Positions 29,158 through 38,470 of a stretch of DNA of 64,000 bases are shown here, piece by piece (position 1 is the stretch's first letter; each line of letters opens with the position of its first letter). The DNA is taken from positions 159,249 through 223,248 of the forward strand of contig CAWBIM010000012.1 of the NCBI GenBank assembly GCA_963788935.1, written 5' to 3'. The notes below the pieces were generated by a model, which saw nothing but the letters and a program-made list of their open reading frames with translations, was not told the origin of the DNA and searched no databases. The position numbers and the translations under genes are program-made. Source of the stretch: JAOPZW01 sp963788935. Lineage in GTDB: Bacteria; Actinomycetota; Thermoleophilia; Solirubrobacterales; Solirubrobacteraceae.

Positions 29158-29917
29158 ATGGCCAGCTCGCCGGACCTCTTCGTCGTCTGCAAGAACTGCG
29201 GTTCCGAGGTCAGTCCGTACATCACGGAGTGCCCGTACTGCGGCACGCGCCTGCGCAAGCGCGCGCCGAAGATCGAGCGCGACGGCACGGTCTCCGAGCC
29301 GAAGCCCAAGAAGCAGAAGGCGCGCCGCGCCGCGCGATCGCCGCGCCGCGCCGCGCGCCGACGTGCGCTCCGTGGTCGATTCGCGCCCGTGGGCGACGCT
29401 GACGCTGGTCCTGCTGTCGCTGTTCGGCTACCTGCTGCTGTCGGTCGTCGCGCGCGCCGACGTCGCGGTCGCCGGGCCGATCGACGGCCAGTGGTGGCGC
29501 GTCGTCGCCTCGCCGTTCGTGTACGGCAGCGCCTGGTACGAGCTCGCCGCGCTCATCGCGATCGGGACGTTCGGCTGGCTGCTCGAGCAGCGCCACGGCC
29601 CGTTCACGGTGCTCGGCGTGTTCCTGCTCTGCGGCGCGGGCGGCATCGCCCTCACCGCGGCGATCGACCCCAGCCCGCTCGCCCTCGGCGGCAACGGCGC
29701 CGGCCTCGGGCTGCTGTGCGCGTGGGCCGTCCCCGACCTCCTCGCCCGCGCCCGCGGGGAGGAGTACGACGGCGACCTCCTCGGGACGCTCGTCATCGCG
29801 CTCGTGCTGCTGCTGATGCCGCTCGCCGTGCCCGAGGCGAGCGCCATCGCGGGATTCGCCGGCGCGGCCCTCGGGCTGCTCTGCGGCCTCGCGCTGGCGC
29901 GCACCGGACGCGCGTAG
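29158..29917 (+). CDS. Zinc-ribbon rhomboid-fold membrane protein, catalytic Ser absent; frameshifted
   Basis: A zinc ribbon (VCKNCGSEV and CPYCGTRLRK) opens the protein. Six or so membrane helices in the rhomboid pattern follow, including WWRVVASPFVYGSAWYE and FGWLLEQRHGPFTVLG. Rhomboid proteases need GxSG and a later His. Here the serine position reads LGGNGAGLGLL (Asn in place of Ser), and the last helix IAGFAGAALGLL has no histidine. It is therefore a likely pseudoprotease that may bind or sort membrane clients. A +1 shift at about 29335 lies between ribbon and helices; repaired length 252. Confidence 0.75.
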
Positions 29918-29995
29918 CCAACGCCCTCGCACGGCGCCCGCTTCCACCCGCCGGGTCGCGGGTATCCCACGTACCCGGTACCCCAGCAGCGTCGT

Positions 29996-30013
29996 CGCCA
30001 CCGCTCGGTGGCG
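29996..30013 (+). terminator. Hairpin after the rhomboid-like gene
   Basis: CGCCACCG pairs with CGGTGGCG across a two-base centre, making an 18-base perfect dyad about 80 bases after the stop codon and 27 bases before the -35 box of the next promoter. It may end upstream transcription or insulate the catabolic island. Confidence 0.4.
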
Positions 30014-30039
30014 CGCGTTCGACGCACGACATGGCGTGT

Positions 30040-30070
30040 TTGACGAGGTATGGGGTGCCTGGTATACACA
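30040..30070 (+). promoter_or_regulatory. Strong sigma-70-type promoter and likely operator of the GntR gene
   Basis: TTGACG at 30040-30045 and TATACA at 30063-30068 are separated by exactly 17 bases, the best match to a housekeeping promoter in the window. The -10 box lies inside TGGTATACACA (30060-30070), a near-dyad like those bound by GntR/FCD regulators. This suggests autoregulation. Transcription would start near 30075, leaving a leader of about 60 bases. The whole catabolic island may depend on it. Confidence 0.65.
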
Positions 30071-30136
30071 ACACAAGAGCGCGCAAACGGGCTTGGAGGA
30101 GGCCGGCGCTCGGAGAGAGACGCTGTATCTGTGGTG

Positions 30137-30862
30137 ATGGTCCAAGCGACAAGCGCGGAGCTCGTTCCCGAGCAACTGAGCGGCCAACTGGTCGTTCCGG
30201 CTCTGAACGCGAAGACGAGCGTCGGACAGCTCGCCTACGAGGCCCTGCGCAACGCGATCCTGGCAATGGACGTCTACCACTCAGACGCCGACCTGCGGCT
30301 CGACGAGAAGACCCTCGCGGCCGATCTCGGCGTGAGCCGGACGCCGGTGCGCGAGGCGCTCGCGCGGCTCGAGCACGAGGGCCTCGTGCGGATCCTGCCG
30401 CGCCGCGGCGTCTACATCGTCCGCAAGAGCAAGGCCGAGATCATCGAGATGATCACGGTGTGGGCGGCGCTCGAGTCGATGGCCGCGCGGCTCGTCTGTG
30501 AGCGCGCGACCGACGAGGAGATCGGGACGCTGCGGACGCTGTTCTCGCGGTTCGAGGACGGCGAGGTGCGCTCGCATCTCAACGAGTACTCCGTCGCGAA
30601 CCTGCATTTCCACCAGCGCATCATCGAGCTCTGCCAGTCGCCGATGATCCTTCAGCTGGTCCAGAACCTGCTCGTGCACGTGCGCGCGATCCGGGGCCGG
30701 ACCATCGGCGAGGACGACCGGGCCGAGCGCTCGATCGTCGACCACATGCACATCATCGAGGCACTCGAGGCGCGCGACCGCGACCTCGCCGAGCGCCTCG
30801 TGCGCGACCACGCCTTGAACCTGGCCGACCACGTTGAACACACGGTCGACCACCTGGACTGA
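30137..30862 (+). CDS. GntR-family regulator with FCD domain
   Basis: This 241-residue regulator has an N-terminal winged helix (about 30-95, AYEALRNAILAM, then LAADLGVSRTPVREALARLE and GLVRILPRRGVYIV) and a C-terminal FCD ligand-binding domain (about 105-230). The FCD metal-site histidines are probably in FHQRIIELC, VDHMHIIEAL and RDHALNLADHV. FCD regulators usually respond to small organic acids. It is the first gene after a strong promoter and lies 57 bases before a decarboxylase gene, so it probably controls the island in response to oxalate or a related acid. GTG 30131 is an alternative start, nearer the GGAGAG site. Confidence 0.88.
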   Translation: MVQATSAELVPEQLSGQLVVPALNAKTSVGQLAYEALRNAILAMDVYHSDADLRLDEKTLAADLGVSRTPVREALARLEHEGLVRILPRRGVYIVRKSKAEIIEMITVWAALESMAARLVCERATDEEIGTLRTLFSRFEDGEVRSHLNEYSVANLHFHQRIIELCQSPMILQLVQNLLVHVRAIRGRTIGEDDRAERSIVDHMHIIEALEARDRDLAERLVRDHALNLADHVEHTVDHLD

Positions 30863-30919
30863 CAGCGAGTTCCCGCAGGACCGGCTACGCCGGGCGCGGG
30901 ACGAGAGGAGACACCCCGA

Positions 30920-32647
30920 GTGAGTGCCACGACGACCCAGTCAGCCGAATCGACCGCCTCCGGCAACGGCGCAGGCGAGACCCAGATGATCTCCGGCGGC
31001 CACCTGGTCGCGAAGGCCCTGAAGGCAGAGGGGATCGACGTGATCTACACCCTCTGCGGCGGCCACATCATCGACATCTACGACGGCTGCGTCGACGAGG
31101 GCATCAAGGTGATCGACGTCCGCCACGAGCAGGTCGCCGCGCACGCCGCCGACGCGTATGCGCGCGTCACCGGCAAGCCCGGCTGTGCCGTCGTGACCGC
31201 GGGCCCGGGCACCACCGACGCGATCACCGGCGTCGCGAACGCCTTCCGCGCCGAGAGCCCGTTCCTGCTGATCGGCGGCCAGGGCGCCCTGAACCAGCAC
31301 AAGATGGGCTCCCTGCAGGACCTGCCCCACGTCGACATCATGAAGCCGATCACCAAGTTCGCCTCGAACGTGGTGACGACCGAGCGAGTGGCCGACATGT
31401 GCTCGATGGCCTTCCGCGAGGCGTTCGCCGGCGCGCCGGGCCCCGTCGTTCCTCGAGATCGGTCGCGACATCCTCGACAACAAGGTGCCGCTCGAGTCCG
31501 CGGTCATCCCCGGCGAGCCGAGCAGCTACCGCGCGTCGACCAAGAGCATCGGCGATCCCAACGACGTCGACAAGCTCACCGAGATCCTCATCAACGCCGA
31601 GCGCCCGTGCGTGCTCCTCGGCAGCCAGGTGTGGACCTCGCGCGGTCACGAGCAGGCGATCGAGTTCGTCCGCGAGCTCAACATCCCGGCGTACATGAAC
31701 GGCGCCGCCCGCGGCACGCTGCCGCCGGGCGACCCGCACCATTTTCACCTGACTCGCCGCTACGCGTTCAACAACGCGGACGTGATCCTGATCGTCGGCA
31801 CCCCGTTCGACTTCAGGATGGGCTACGGCAAGCGCCTCTCGCGCGAGGCCAAGGTCATCCAGATCGACATGGCCTACCAGACGGTCGGCAAGAACCGCGA
31901 CATCAGCCTCGGCCTCGTCGGCGATCCCGGCGCGATCCTCGCCGAAGTCGCCAAGGCCGCCCAGGGCCGCAGCCGCGGGGAGACGCGCGAGGGCTGGCTC
32001 GTCCACACTGCGCGACGAGGAGAAGCGGCTCAAGGAAGAACGGCTGCCGCGCCTCATGAAGGACACGGCGCCGATCCACCCGCTGCGCCTCGCGCACGAG
32101 ATCAACGAGGCCCTGACCGACAACACGCGGTTCATCGGCGACGGCGGCGACATCGTCACGTTCTCCGGCGGCGTCGTCCAGCCCAAGGGCCCCGGCCTGT
32201 GGATGGACCCGGGCCCGCTCGGGACCATCGGCGTCGGCATGCCGTTCTGCATCGGCGCCAAGCAGGCCGACCCCGACCGCGAGGTCATGTGCCTGTTCGG
32301 CGACGGCGCGTTCAGCCTGACCGGCTTCGACTTCGACACGGCGGTGCGCTTCGACCTCCCGTTCATCGGGATCATCGGCAACAACAGCTACATGAACCAG
32401 ATCCGCTACGGCCAGATCCAGAAGTACGGTGAGGACCGGGGCGACATCGGCAACAAGCTCTCGCGACGTCCGCTACAGCGAGTTCGCCAAGATGCTCGGC
32501 GGCTACGGCGAGGAGGTCACCGAGCCGAAGGACATCCGGCCGGCGATCGAGCGGGCGCGCGAGAGCGGCAAGCCGTCGCTCATCAACGTGTGGGTGGACC
32601 CCAACGCCTTCGCGCCGGGGACCATGAACCAGACGATGTACAAGTAG
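30920..32647 (+). CDS. oxc: ThDP-dependent oxalyl-CoA decarboxylase-like enzyme, three frameshifts
   Basis: The 574-residue repaired product is a three-domain ThDP enzyme of the acetolactate synthase / oxalyl-CoA decarboxylase / 2-hydroxyacyl-CoA lyase group. The cofactor-activating glutamate is in VRHEQVAAHAADAYARV and the ThDP-magnesium motif runs from FGDGAF to IGNNSY. Frame shifts of +1 occur near 31448 (before FLEIGRDIL), 32004 (before TLRDEEKRL) and 32464 (before DVRYSEFAKML). The enzyme is called Oxc from the formyl-CoA:oxalate CoA-transferase 14 bases downstream; sequence alone would also allow a 2-hydroxyacyl-CoA lyase. GTG 30920 has GAGAGGAG upstream. Confidence 0.78.
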
Positions 32648-32661
32648 GGGAGGGCATTCGA

Positions 32662-33909
32662 ATGGCTATGGCGAAGGCCCTCGACGGAGTCCGCGTCATC
32701 GACATGACGCACGTGCAGGCCGGTCCGGTCTGCACCCAGCTGCTCGCCTGGATGGGAGCGGACGTCATCAAGATCGAGCAGCCGGGCCGCGGTGACGTGA
32801 CCCGCACCCAGCTGCGCGATCTGCCCGACGTGGACTCGCTGTACTTCACGATGCTCAACTGCAACAAGCGGAGCCTCACCCTCAACATGAAGTCCGACGA
32901 GGGCAAGGAGATCTTCCGCAAGCTGGTCGACCGCTCCGACATCCTGGTCGAGAACTTCGGCCCGGGCGTCATGGACCGGCTCGGCTTCACGTGGGAGCAC
33001 CTGCACGAGCTCAACCCGCGGCTGATCTACGCGTCGCTCAAGGGCTTCGGCCCGGGCGCGCTCGAGACCGCCAAGGCGTACGAGAACATCGCGCAGGCGA
33101 CCGGCGGCGCGATGAGCACCACCGGGTTCGAGGACGGCCCGCCCGTGGCGACCGGCGCCCAGATCGGCGACTCCGGCAACGCCGTCCACCTGTTCGGCGC
33201 GATCTGCGCGGCGCTGTTCCAGCGCACGCACACCGGCCGCGGCCAGCGCGTCCAGATCTCGATGCGCGCCGGCATCCTGAACCTGTGTCGCGTGAAGCTC
33301 CGCGACCAGCAGCGCCTCGAGCACGGGCCGCTCAAGGAGTACCCGAACAAGGAGTTCGGCGACTTCGTCCCGCGCTCGGGCAACGCCTCCGGCGGCGGCC
33401 AGCCCGGCTGGGCCGTGCGCTGCAAGCCGATGACGAACCACGGCTCGAACGCGTGGCTGTACGTCGTCATCCAGCCGCAGGTCTGGGAGGCGCTCGCGAC
33501 GAAGATCGGCCACCCCGAGCTCGTCGAGCACCCCGACTACGCGACCCCCGAGGCGCGGCTGTCCCGGCTCGACGAGATCTTCGGGCTGATCGAGGAGTGG
33601 ACGCTCACGAAGACCAAGTGGGAGGCGTTCGGCGAGCTGAACGCGATCAACGTCCCGTGCGGGCCGGTGCTCAGCATGAAGGACCTCCTCGAGGACGAGG
33701 GCCTGCGGGCCGAGGGGATGATCGTCGACGTCGACCACCCCGAGCGGGGCGCGTTCTCGACCGTCGGCTGCCCGTTCACGCTGTCGGACTCGCCCGTGTC
33801 GATCAAGCGCTCGCCGCTGCTCGGCGAGCACAGCACGGAGATCCTCGAGGCGCTCCTCGAGTACGAGTCCGACGAAGTGACCCAGCTGTCCGAGGCCGGA
33901 GCGGTCTGA
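32662..33909 (+). CDS. frc: Formyl-CoA:oxalate CoA-transferase (class III)
   Basis: This class III CoA-transferase (CaiB/BaiF family, 415 residues) moves CoA from formyl-CoA, and possibly succinyl-CoA, to oxalate. The catalytic aspartate is D170 in GAQIGDSGNAVH. The glycine loop that is diagnostic of Frc is present as SGGGQPGWAVRCK at about 243-255. The start DGVRVIDMTHVQAGPVCTQL is also close to Frc. Together with the ThDP enzyme upstream it makes the usual frc-oxc pair for oxalate breakdown. The ATG at 32662 has GGGGAGGG upstream; a second ATG follows two codons later. Confidence 0.88.
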   Translation: MAMAKALDGVRVIDMTHVQAGPVCTQLLAWMGADVIKIEQPGRGDVTRTQLRDLPDVDSLYFTMLNCNKRSLTLNMKSDEGKEIFRKLVDRSDILVENFGPGVMDRLGFTWEHLHELNPRLIYASLKGFGPGALETAKAYENIAQATGGAMSTTGFEDGPPVATGAQIGDSGNAVHLFGAICAALFQRTHTGRGQRVQISMRAGILNLCRVKLRDQQRLEHGPLKEYPNKEFGDFVPRSGNASGGGQPGWAVRCKPMTNHGSNAWLYVVIQPQVWEALATKIGHPELVEHPDYATPEARLSRLDEIFGLIEEWTLTKTKWEAFGELNAINVPCGPVLSMKDLLEDEGLRAEGMIVDVDHPERGAFSTVGCPFTLSDSPVSIKRSPLLGEHSTEILEALLEYESDEVTQLSEAGAV

Positions 33910-33968
33910 CCGCCGGCCCCACCCGACCGACCTGACCGAAGAAGAGAAACCCGAGAAGAGGGAGATTG

Positions 33969-36149
33969 ATGGCTTCGACCACGACGACGCAGGACCGGAC
34001 CGGCACATCCCGCGACCAGGCAACGGTCAGGGAGGTGCTCGACGAGGTCCGCGCCGACGGACGCGAGGCCCTGAGCGCGCCGGAGGCCAAGCGGGTCGCC
34101 GATGCGTACGGCATCCCCGTCCCCGGTGAGGGGCTCGCCACGTCCGCGGACGAGGCGGTGTCGCTCGCCGAGGACATGGGCTATCCGGTCGTCGCGAAGA
34201 TCGTCTCGCCGGACATCCTCCACAAGACGGAGGCCAACGGCGTGCTCGTCGGGCTGAAGTCCGGCGAGGAGGTCCGCCAGGGCTTCGAGACGATCGTCGA
34301 CAACGCGAAGGCCTACAAGTCCGACGCGAAGATCACGGGCGTCCAGATCCAGCAGATGCTCCCGGAGGGCACCGAGGTGCTCGTCGGCGCGATCAAGGAC
34401 CCGTCGTTCGGCCCGGTCGTGACGTTCGGCCTCGGCGGCATCCTCGTCGAGGTGCTGCGCGACGTGACGTTCCGCCTCGCGCCGGTCACGGGCGAGGACG
34501 CGCTCGACATGGTCGACAGCATCAAGACGGCCGAGATCCTGCACGGGGTCCGCGGCCGCCCGGGCGTCGACATCCAGGGGATCGCGGACATCATCCAGGC
34601 GGTCTCCGAGCTCGTCACCGACTTCCCGGAGATCACCGAGGTCGACCTCAACCCGGTGCTCGCCACCGAGGGTGGGGCGACGGCGGTCGACGCGCGCTTC
34701 ATCGTCGACTTCGCCCAGGAGGACACGCGCCCGCCGGTCTACTCCAAGGAGGAGATCCTCGGGGTGATGAACCGGATGTTCAAGCCGAAGGCGATCGCCG
34801 TCGTCGGCGCCTCGGAGTCCGAGGGCAAGATCGGCAACTCCGTCATGAAGAACCTCGTCAACGGCGGGTTCGAGGGCGAGATCTACCCGATCAACCCGAA
34901 GGCCGAGACGATCCTCGGCAAGAAGGCCTACAACGACATCGCCGACCTGCCCGACGGCGTCGACCTCGCGGTGTTCTGCATCCCGGCGAAGTTCGTCGTG
35001 GACGCGATCGCCCAGGTCGGCGACAAGGGCATCGCCGCCGCGGTCCTCATCCCGTCCGGCTTCGCCGAGACGGGCGAGGAGGAGCTGCAGCACAAGCTCC
35101 AGGAGACCGCGCGCGAGCACGGGGTCCGCTTCATCGGGCCGAACATCTACGGCATCTACTACCTGCCGCAGAAGATGAGCGCGGCGTTCACCACGCCGTA
35201 CGACGTGCTGGGCCAGACCGCGCTCGCGTCGCAGTCCGGCGGCATCGGGATGGGCATCCTCGGATTCGCCCGCTCGACGAAGCTCGGCGTCGCCGCGATC
35301 GTCGGCCTCGGCAACAAGGCCGACATCGACGAGGACGACCTCCTGACGTTCTTCGAGCAGGACGACAACACGCAGTGCGTCGCCCTGCACATGGAGGACC
35401 TCAAGGACGGCCGCTCGTTCGTCGAGGTCGCCCAGCGCGTGTCGCAGAAGAAGCCGATCGTCGTGCTCAAGGCCGGCGCCACGCCGGCCGGCTCGAAGGC
35501 GGCGGCGTCCCACACCGCGGCGCTGGCCGGCGACGACAAGGTCTACGACGACATCCTGCGCCAGGCCGGCGTCGTCCGCGCGAACGGCCTGCGCGACCTG
35601 CTCGAGCTGGCGCGGGCGCTGCCCGTCCTGCCGACCCCGACCGGTGAGAACGTCGTGATCATCACCGGCGCGGGCGGCTCGGGCGTGCTGCTGTCGGACG
35701 CCTGTTACACCGGCGGCCTCCAGCTGATGGAGATGCCCGACGACCTCAACGAGGCGTTCATGAAGTTCATCCCGCCGTTCGGCGCGGCCGGCAACCCGGT
35801 CGACATCACCGGCGGCGAGCCCCCCGAGACCTACGCGAACACGATTCGCCTGGGCCTCGAGGACGAGCGCATCCACGCGCTCGTGCTCGGCTACTGGCAC
35901 ACGATCATCACCCCGCCCATGACCTTCGCGAAGGTCGTGGCCGAGGTCGTGGAGGAATACAAGGCCAAGGGGATCGAGAAGCCGATCGTGGCCTCGCTCG
36001 CCGGGGACGTCGAGGTCGAGGAGGCCTCGCAGTACCTGTTCGAGCGCGGGGTCCCCGCCTACCCGTACACGACGGAGACGCCGGTCGAGGTGCTCGCGGC
36101 GAAGTACCGCTGGGCACGCATGGCCGGGCTGCTGGATCGCAAGCGGTGA
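33969..36149 (+). CDS. NDP-forming acyl-CoA synthetase, fused beta-alpha subunits
   Basis: This 726-residue enzyme interconverts acyl-CoA, NDP and phosphate with acid, CoA and NTP. The order is beta then alpha: an ATP-grasp domain (about 30-255, SAPEAKRVADAYGIPVPGEG and FGPVVTFGLGGILVEVLRDV) precedes the CoA-binding domain (about 268-395, PKAIAVVGASESEGKIG) and the ligase domain. The phosphorylated histidine is H515 in AAASHTAAL. Context suggests that it releases CoA from formyl-CoA or another intermediate while making ATP; that substrate is inference. ATG 33969 lies after a purine-rich stretch ending GAGGGAG. Confidence 0.87.
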   Translation: MASTTTTQDRTGTSRDQATVREVLDEVRADGREALSAPEAKRVADAYGIPVPGEGLATSADEAVSLAEDMGYPVVAKIVSPDILHKTEANGVLVGLKSGEEVRQGFETIVDNAKAYKSDAKITGVQIQQMLPEGTEVLVGAIKDPSFGPVVTFGLGGILVEVLRDVTFRLAPVTGEDALDMVDSIKTAEILHGVRGRPGVDIQGIADIIQAVSELVTDFPEITEVDLNPVLATEGGATAVDARFIVDFAQEDTRPPVYSKEEILGVMNRMFKPKAIAVVGASESEGKIGNSVMKNLVNGGFEGEIYPINPKAETILGKKAYNDIADLPDGVDLAVFCIPAKFVVDAIAQVGDKGIAAAVLIPSGFAETGEEELQHKLQETAREHGVRFIGPNIYGIYYLPQKMSAAFTTPYDVLGQTALASQSGGIGMGILGFARSTKLGVAAIVGLGNKADIDEDDLLTFFEQDDNTQCVALHMEDLKDGRSFVEVAQRVSQKKPIVVLKAGATPAGSKAAASHTAALAGDDKVYDDILRQAGVVRANGLRDLLELARALPVLPTPTGENVVIITGAGGSGVLLSDACYTGGLQLMEMPDDLNEAFMKFIPPFGAAGNPVDITGGEPPETYANTIRLGLEDERIHALVLGYWHTIITPPMTFAKVVAEVVEEYKAKGIEKPIVASLAGDVEVEEASQYLFERGVPAYPYTTETPVEVLAAKYRWARMAGLLDRKR

Positions 36150-36170
36150 GTCCCCGTCCCGCAGGAGTGC

Positions 36171-36233
36171 AGAAAGGAGAAGGAGGAGGAGACGTCTGAG
36201 GAGGAAGGCAGGAAGGGCGCGGGCAGAGGAGAC
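36171..36233 (+). other. Purine-rich leader with repeated Shine-Dalgarno-like motifs
   Basis: The 143-base gap before the permease gene holds a run of AGGAG, AGGAGG, GAGGAGG and GGAAGG motifs with no start codon placed to use them. The actual ribosome site, GGGGAG, is nearer the ATG at 36293. A shorter purine-rich run also precedes the synthetase gene. It could hold ribosomes or an RNA-binding protein such as CsrA, which binds GGA. Confidence 0.35.
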
Positions 36234-36292
36234 GGCTGCAGACGGCTGTCGCCCGCGCTCCGACGGGTCCGTAGGACAAATAGGGGAGAGTG

Positions 36293-37810
36293 ATGGAAGT
36301 TACTGAGAGCGACCGTCAGCCAGGTGACCGCAGCCAAGGCGCGGTCACACTTGACAGCTCCGGAACCGAACGGGTCTGGCGCGCCGGCAGGCTCGCGCCG
36401 ATGCCGATCCGCAAGCTGCCGGAGGCGCCGCAGGCGGCGCACATCATCGGGCCGGCGATGATCCTCGTTGCGCTCGGCGTGGGCCTCGGAGAGACGTTCC
36501 TCTGGCCGCGACTGGTCATCGTGTTCGGCCCGAACATCCGCTGGATGTTCCTGGTCGGCGTCATGCTGCAGACCGTCGTGATGCTCGAGATGGCCCGCTA
36601 CGCGATGGCGACCGGAGAATCGATCTTCTTCGGCGCCGCGCGCGTCTGGCAACCGATCATGTGGCTGTTCTTCGTGACCGCGATCGCGGTGTACATCTGG
36701 CCCGGCCACATCTCGACGGGCGCAGACGCGCTCGAAGAGCTCACCGGCATCCCGTGGCAGCTGTCCGCCTCGCTCGGCCTGGTGATCATCGGGCTGATGT
36801 TCACGATCGTGAAGTTCGTCTACAACATCGTCGAAGCCGTGCTGGCGTTCCTCGTCGGGGTGCTCGTGATCGGGTCTGCGATCATCGCGGCGATCGTCGG
36901 CAGCCTGTCCGACCTCGGCGACACGCTCGTCGGGCTCGTGCGCTTCGACTTCGGCGTGCCCCACGCCGCCGTCACCGCCGCGTGGTTCCCGATCCTCGTG
37001 GGGTCGATCGCCTTCGCCGGCCCGTCCGGCATGCAGCAGATGTGGTACACGCTGTGGCTGCGCGACAAGGGCGCGGGCATGGGCGTGCACATGCCGCGCG
37101 TGCGCGGCATGCTCCACGCCGGCGAGGAGGAGACCATTCCGGACACCGGGTCGATGTTCGACACGGACGACCCGGACGAGATGCGCAAGTGGAACAACTG
37201 GCGCAAGTGGGTTCGCTACGACGCGATCCTGCTGTTCTTCGGCATCACGATGCTGGTCACGATCATCTTCACGGTCCTGGCCATGCACGCCGCCGAAGTC
37301 AACCCGGAGGCGAAGAGGCAGCTGCTGGCCGGTGAACGCGACGCCGCGCTCACCGCGATGCGGTCGGCGTTCAACGAGACCGCGGACATCCTCGGCACGC
37401 TGTTCTTCATCTTCATCTCGATCGTCGGCTGGAAGGCGAGCGTCGGGTTGTTCGACGCGTTCGCCCGCGGCCAGTCGGACATGACGTACTACTTCGTGCC
37501 CGGCGCGAAGAAGTTCAAGATGGCCCACCTGTACGGGCTGTTCCTGTGGGGCGTGATCATCTTCGGGATCCTGATCATCAACTTCGGCCCGGTGGACGGG
37601 CCGACGGGGATCCTGAACGTCCTGGCGTTCATGTCGACGTTCGTGATGGGCGCCTACTGCCTCACGTTGGCGGGGGTGAACCGGATGATGCTCCCGAAGA
37701 AGATCAGACCGCACATGATCGTCACGGTGCTCCTGGTGCTGGGTGGCATCACCTACCTGGGGATGCTCTTCTACTCGATGATCAAGTTCGGCGTCACGGA
37801 CCTCGGCTGA
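36293..37810 (+). CDS. Nramp-fold permease lacking the metal-binding motifs
   Basis: This 505-residue protein has about eleven membrane helices and the Nramp/APC fold, beginning AAHIIGPAMILVALGVGLGE. In true Nramp metal carriers helix 1 has DPGN and helix 6 has MPH. Here the helix 1 position reads GLGET (residues 64-68) and helix 6 reads GPSGMQQMWYT (from residue 243), so divalent-metal binding is unlikely. A hydrophilic insert of about 55 residues (255-310) follows helix 6. Within an oxalate operon it may carry oxalate, formate or another acid; that is inference. The stop overlaps the next ATG by one base. Confidence 0.75.
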   Translation: MEVTESDRQPGDRSQGAVTLDSSGTERVWRAGRLAPMPIRKLPEAPQAAHIIGPAMILVALGVGLGETFLWPRLVIVFGPNIRWMFLVGVMLQTVVMLEMARYAMATGESIFFGAARVWQPIMWLFFVTAIAVYIWPGHISTGADALEELTGIPWQLSASLGLVIIGLMFTIVKFVYNIVEAVLAFLVGVLVIGSAIIAAIVGSLSDLGDTLVGLVRFDFGVPHAAVTAAWFPILVGSIAFAGPSGMQQMWYTLWLRDKGAGMGVHMPRVRGMLHAGEEETIPDTGSMFDTDDPDEMRKWNNWRKWVRYDAILLFFGITMLVTIIFTVLAMHAAEVNPEAKRQLLAGERDAALTAMRSAFNETADILGTLFFIFISIVGWKASVGLFDAFARGQSDMTYYFVPGAKKFKMAHLYGLFLWGVIIFGILIINFGPVDGPTGILNVLAFMSTFVMGAYCLTLAGVNRMMLPKKIRPHMIVTVLLVLGGITYLGMLFYSMIKFGVTDLG

Positions 37811-38427
37811 TGGAGGCGATCCGAGCAGAACGAGGCATGGACCCCGCCGAGCCGCGCGTCCTCTCCACCCCCTACGGCGACCTGGACCGGCGCCAGGTGG
37901 CGGAGCTGTCCGCGCCCGGCGCGGCGATCGGGCTGCTCGGCGGCGTGATCGCGGGAGGGCTGCTCGCCATCACCGGGCTGTCCCTCCCGATCACGCTGGT
38001 CGCCGGCTTCCTGCTGGCGGTGCCGCTCGCGGCGGCCGGCGCGGTCTACGAGATCCTGCTCGCGAAGGGCAAGATCCCGATGGGCACGGTCTCGGGCGCC
38101 GCGATGGTCTGGGTGGTCGCGTGGCCGATCATCCGCGTCGTCCACGGCGCGTTCGTCGACCTGATCGCCGGCAACGGCATCGCGACGCCCAACGGCATTC
38201 TCGGGTTCTTCATCTACCAGATGCTCGTGGCGGTCCCGTTCGCGATCGGCTTCTGGTGGCTGCACGAGAACTTCGCCCCGCGCTGGTGGTTCCGGATCCG
38301 CGACCGCAACCCGGTCGCGAACCACTTCATCCGCATCCAGCTGCAGTACGCCGGCGCGGCGGAGGAGGAGAAGGAGCGCCAGGCGGCGCGCAAGGCGGCG
38401 AAGGCGAAGGCCCGCCGCGAGAGATAA
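37810..38427 (+). CDS. Four-helix membrane protein, likely partner of the permease
   Basis: I do not recognise this 205-residue protein. It has about four membrane helices (AAIGLLGGVIAGGLLAITGL, LVAGFLLAVPLAAAGAVYEI, SGAAMVWVVAWPIIRVV and FFIYQMLVAVPFAIGFWW) and a basic cytoplasmic tail rich in Lys, Ala and Arg. Its ATG overlaps the stop of the permease (TGATG), which indicates tight co-translation and perhaps a two-part transporter. Residues 1-35 are soluble and acidic. A hairpin terminator follows two bases after its stop. Confidence 0.68.
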   Translation: MEAIRAERGMDPAEPRVLSTPYGDLDRRQVAELSAPGAAIGLLGGVIAGGLLAITGLSLPITLVAGFLLAVPLAAAGAVYEILLAKGKIPMGTVSGAAMVWVVAWPIIRVVHGAFVDLIAGNGIATPNGILGFFIYQMLVAVPFAIGFWWLHENFAPRWWFRIRDRNPVANHFIRIQLQYAGAAEEEKERQAARKAAKAKARRER

Positions 38428-38429
38428 TC

Positions 38430-38459
38430 GGTCGGGGCCGCGTCTTCCGGCCCCCGACC
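38430..38459 (+). terminator. Strong hairpin after the permease pair
   Basis: GGTCGGGGCC (38430-38439) pairs with GGCCCCCGACC (38449-38459) with one bulged C. It begins 2 bases after the stop codon and 70 bases before sucC, so it could end the first transcript or set the ratio of sucCD expression. Confidence 0.5.
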
Positions 38460-38470
38460 AGCTGCAGGTC

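Noticed and set aside
29158..29917. An active rhomboid protease
   Set aside because: The catalytic serine position is Asn and the partner histidine is missing.
31448..32464. Programmed +1 frameshifting in the oxc-like gene
   Set aside because: Three shifts in one enzyme gene, with no shared slippery site or stimulator, match the one-base error pattern seen in unrelated genes across the window.
36293..37810. A divalent metal transporter
   Set aside because: The fold matches Nramp, but the DPGN and MPH motifs that bind metal are replaced.
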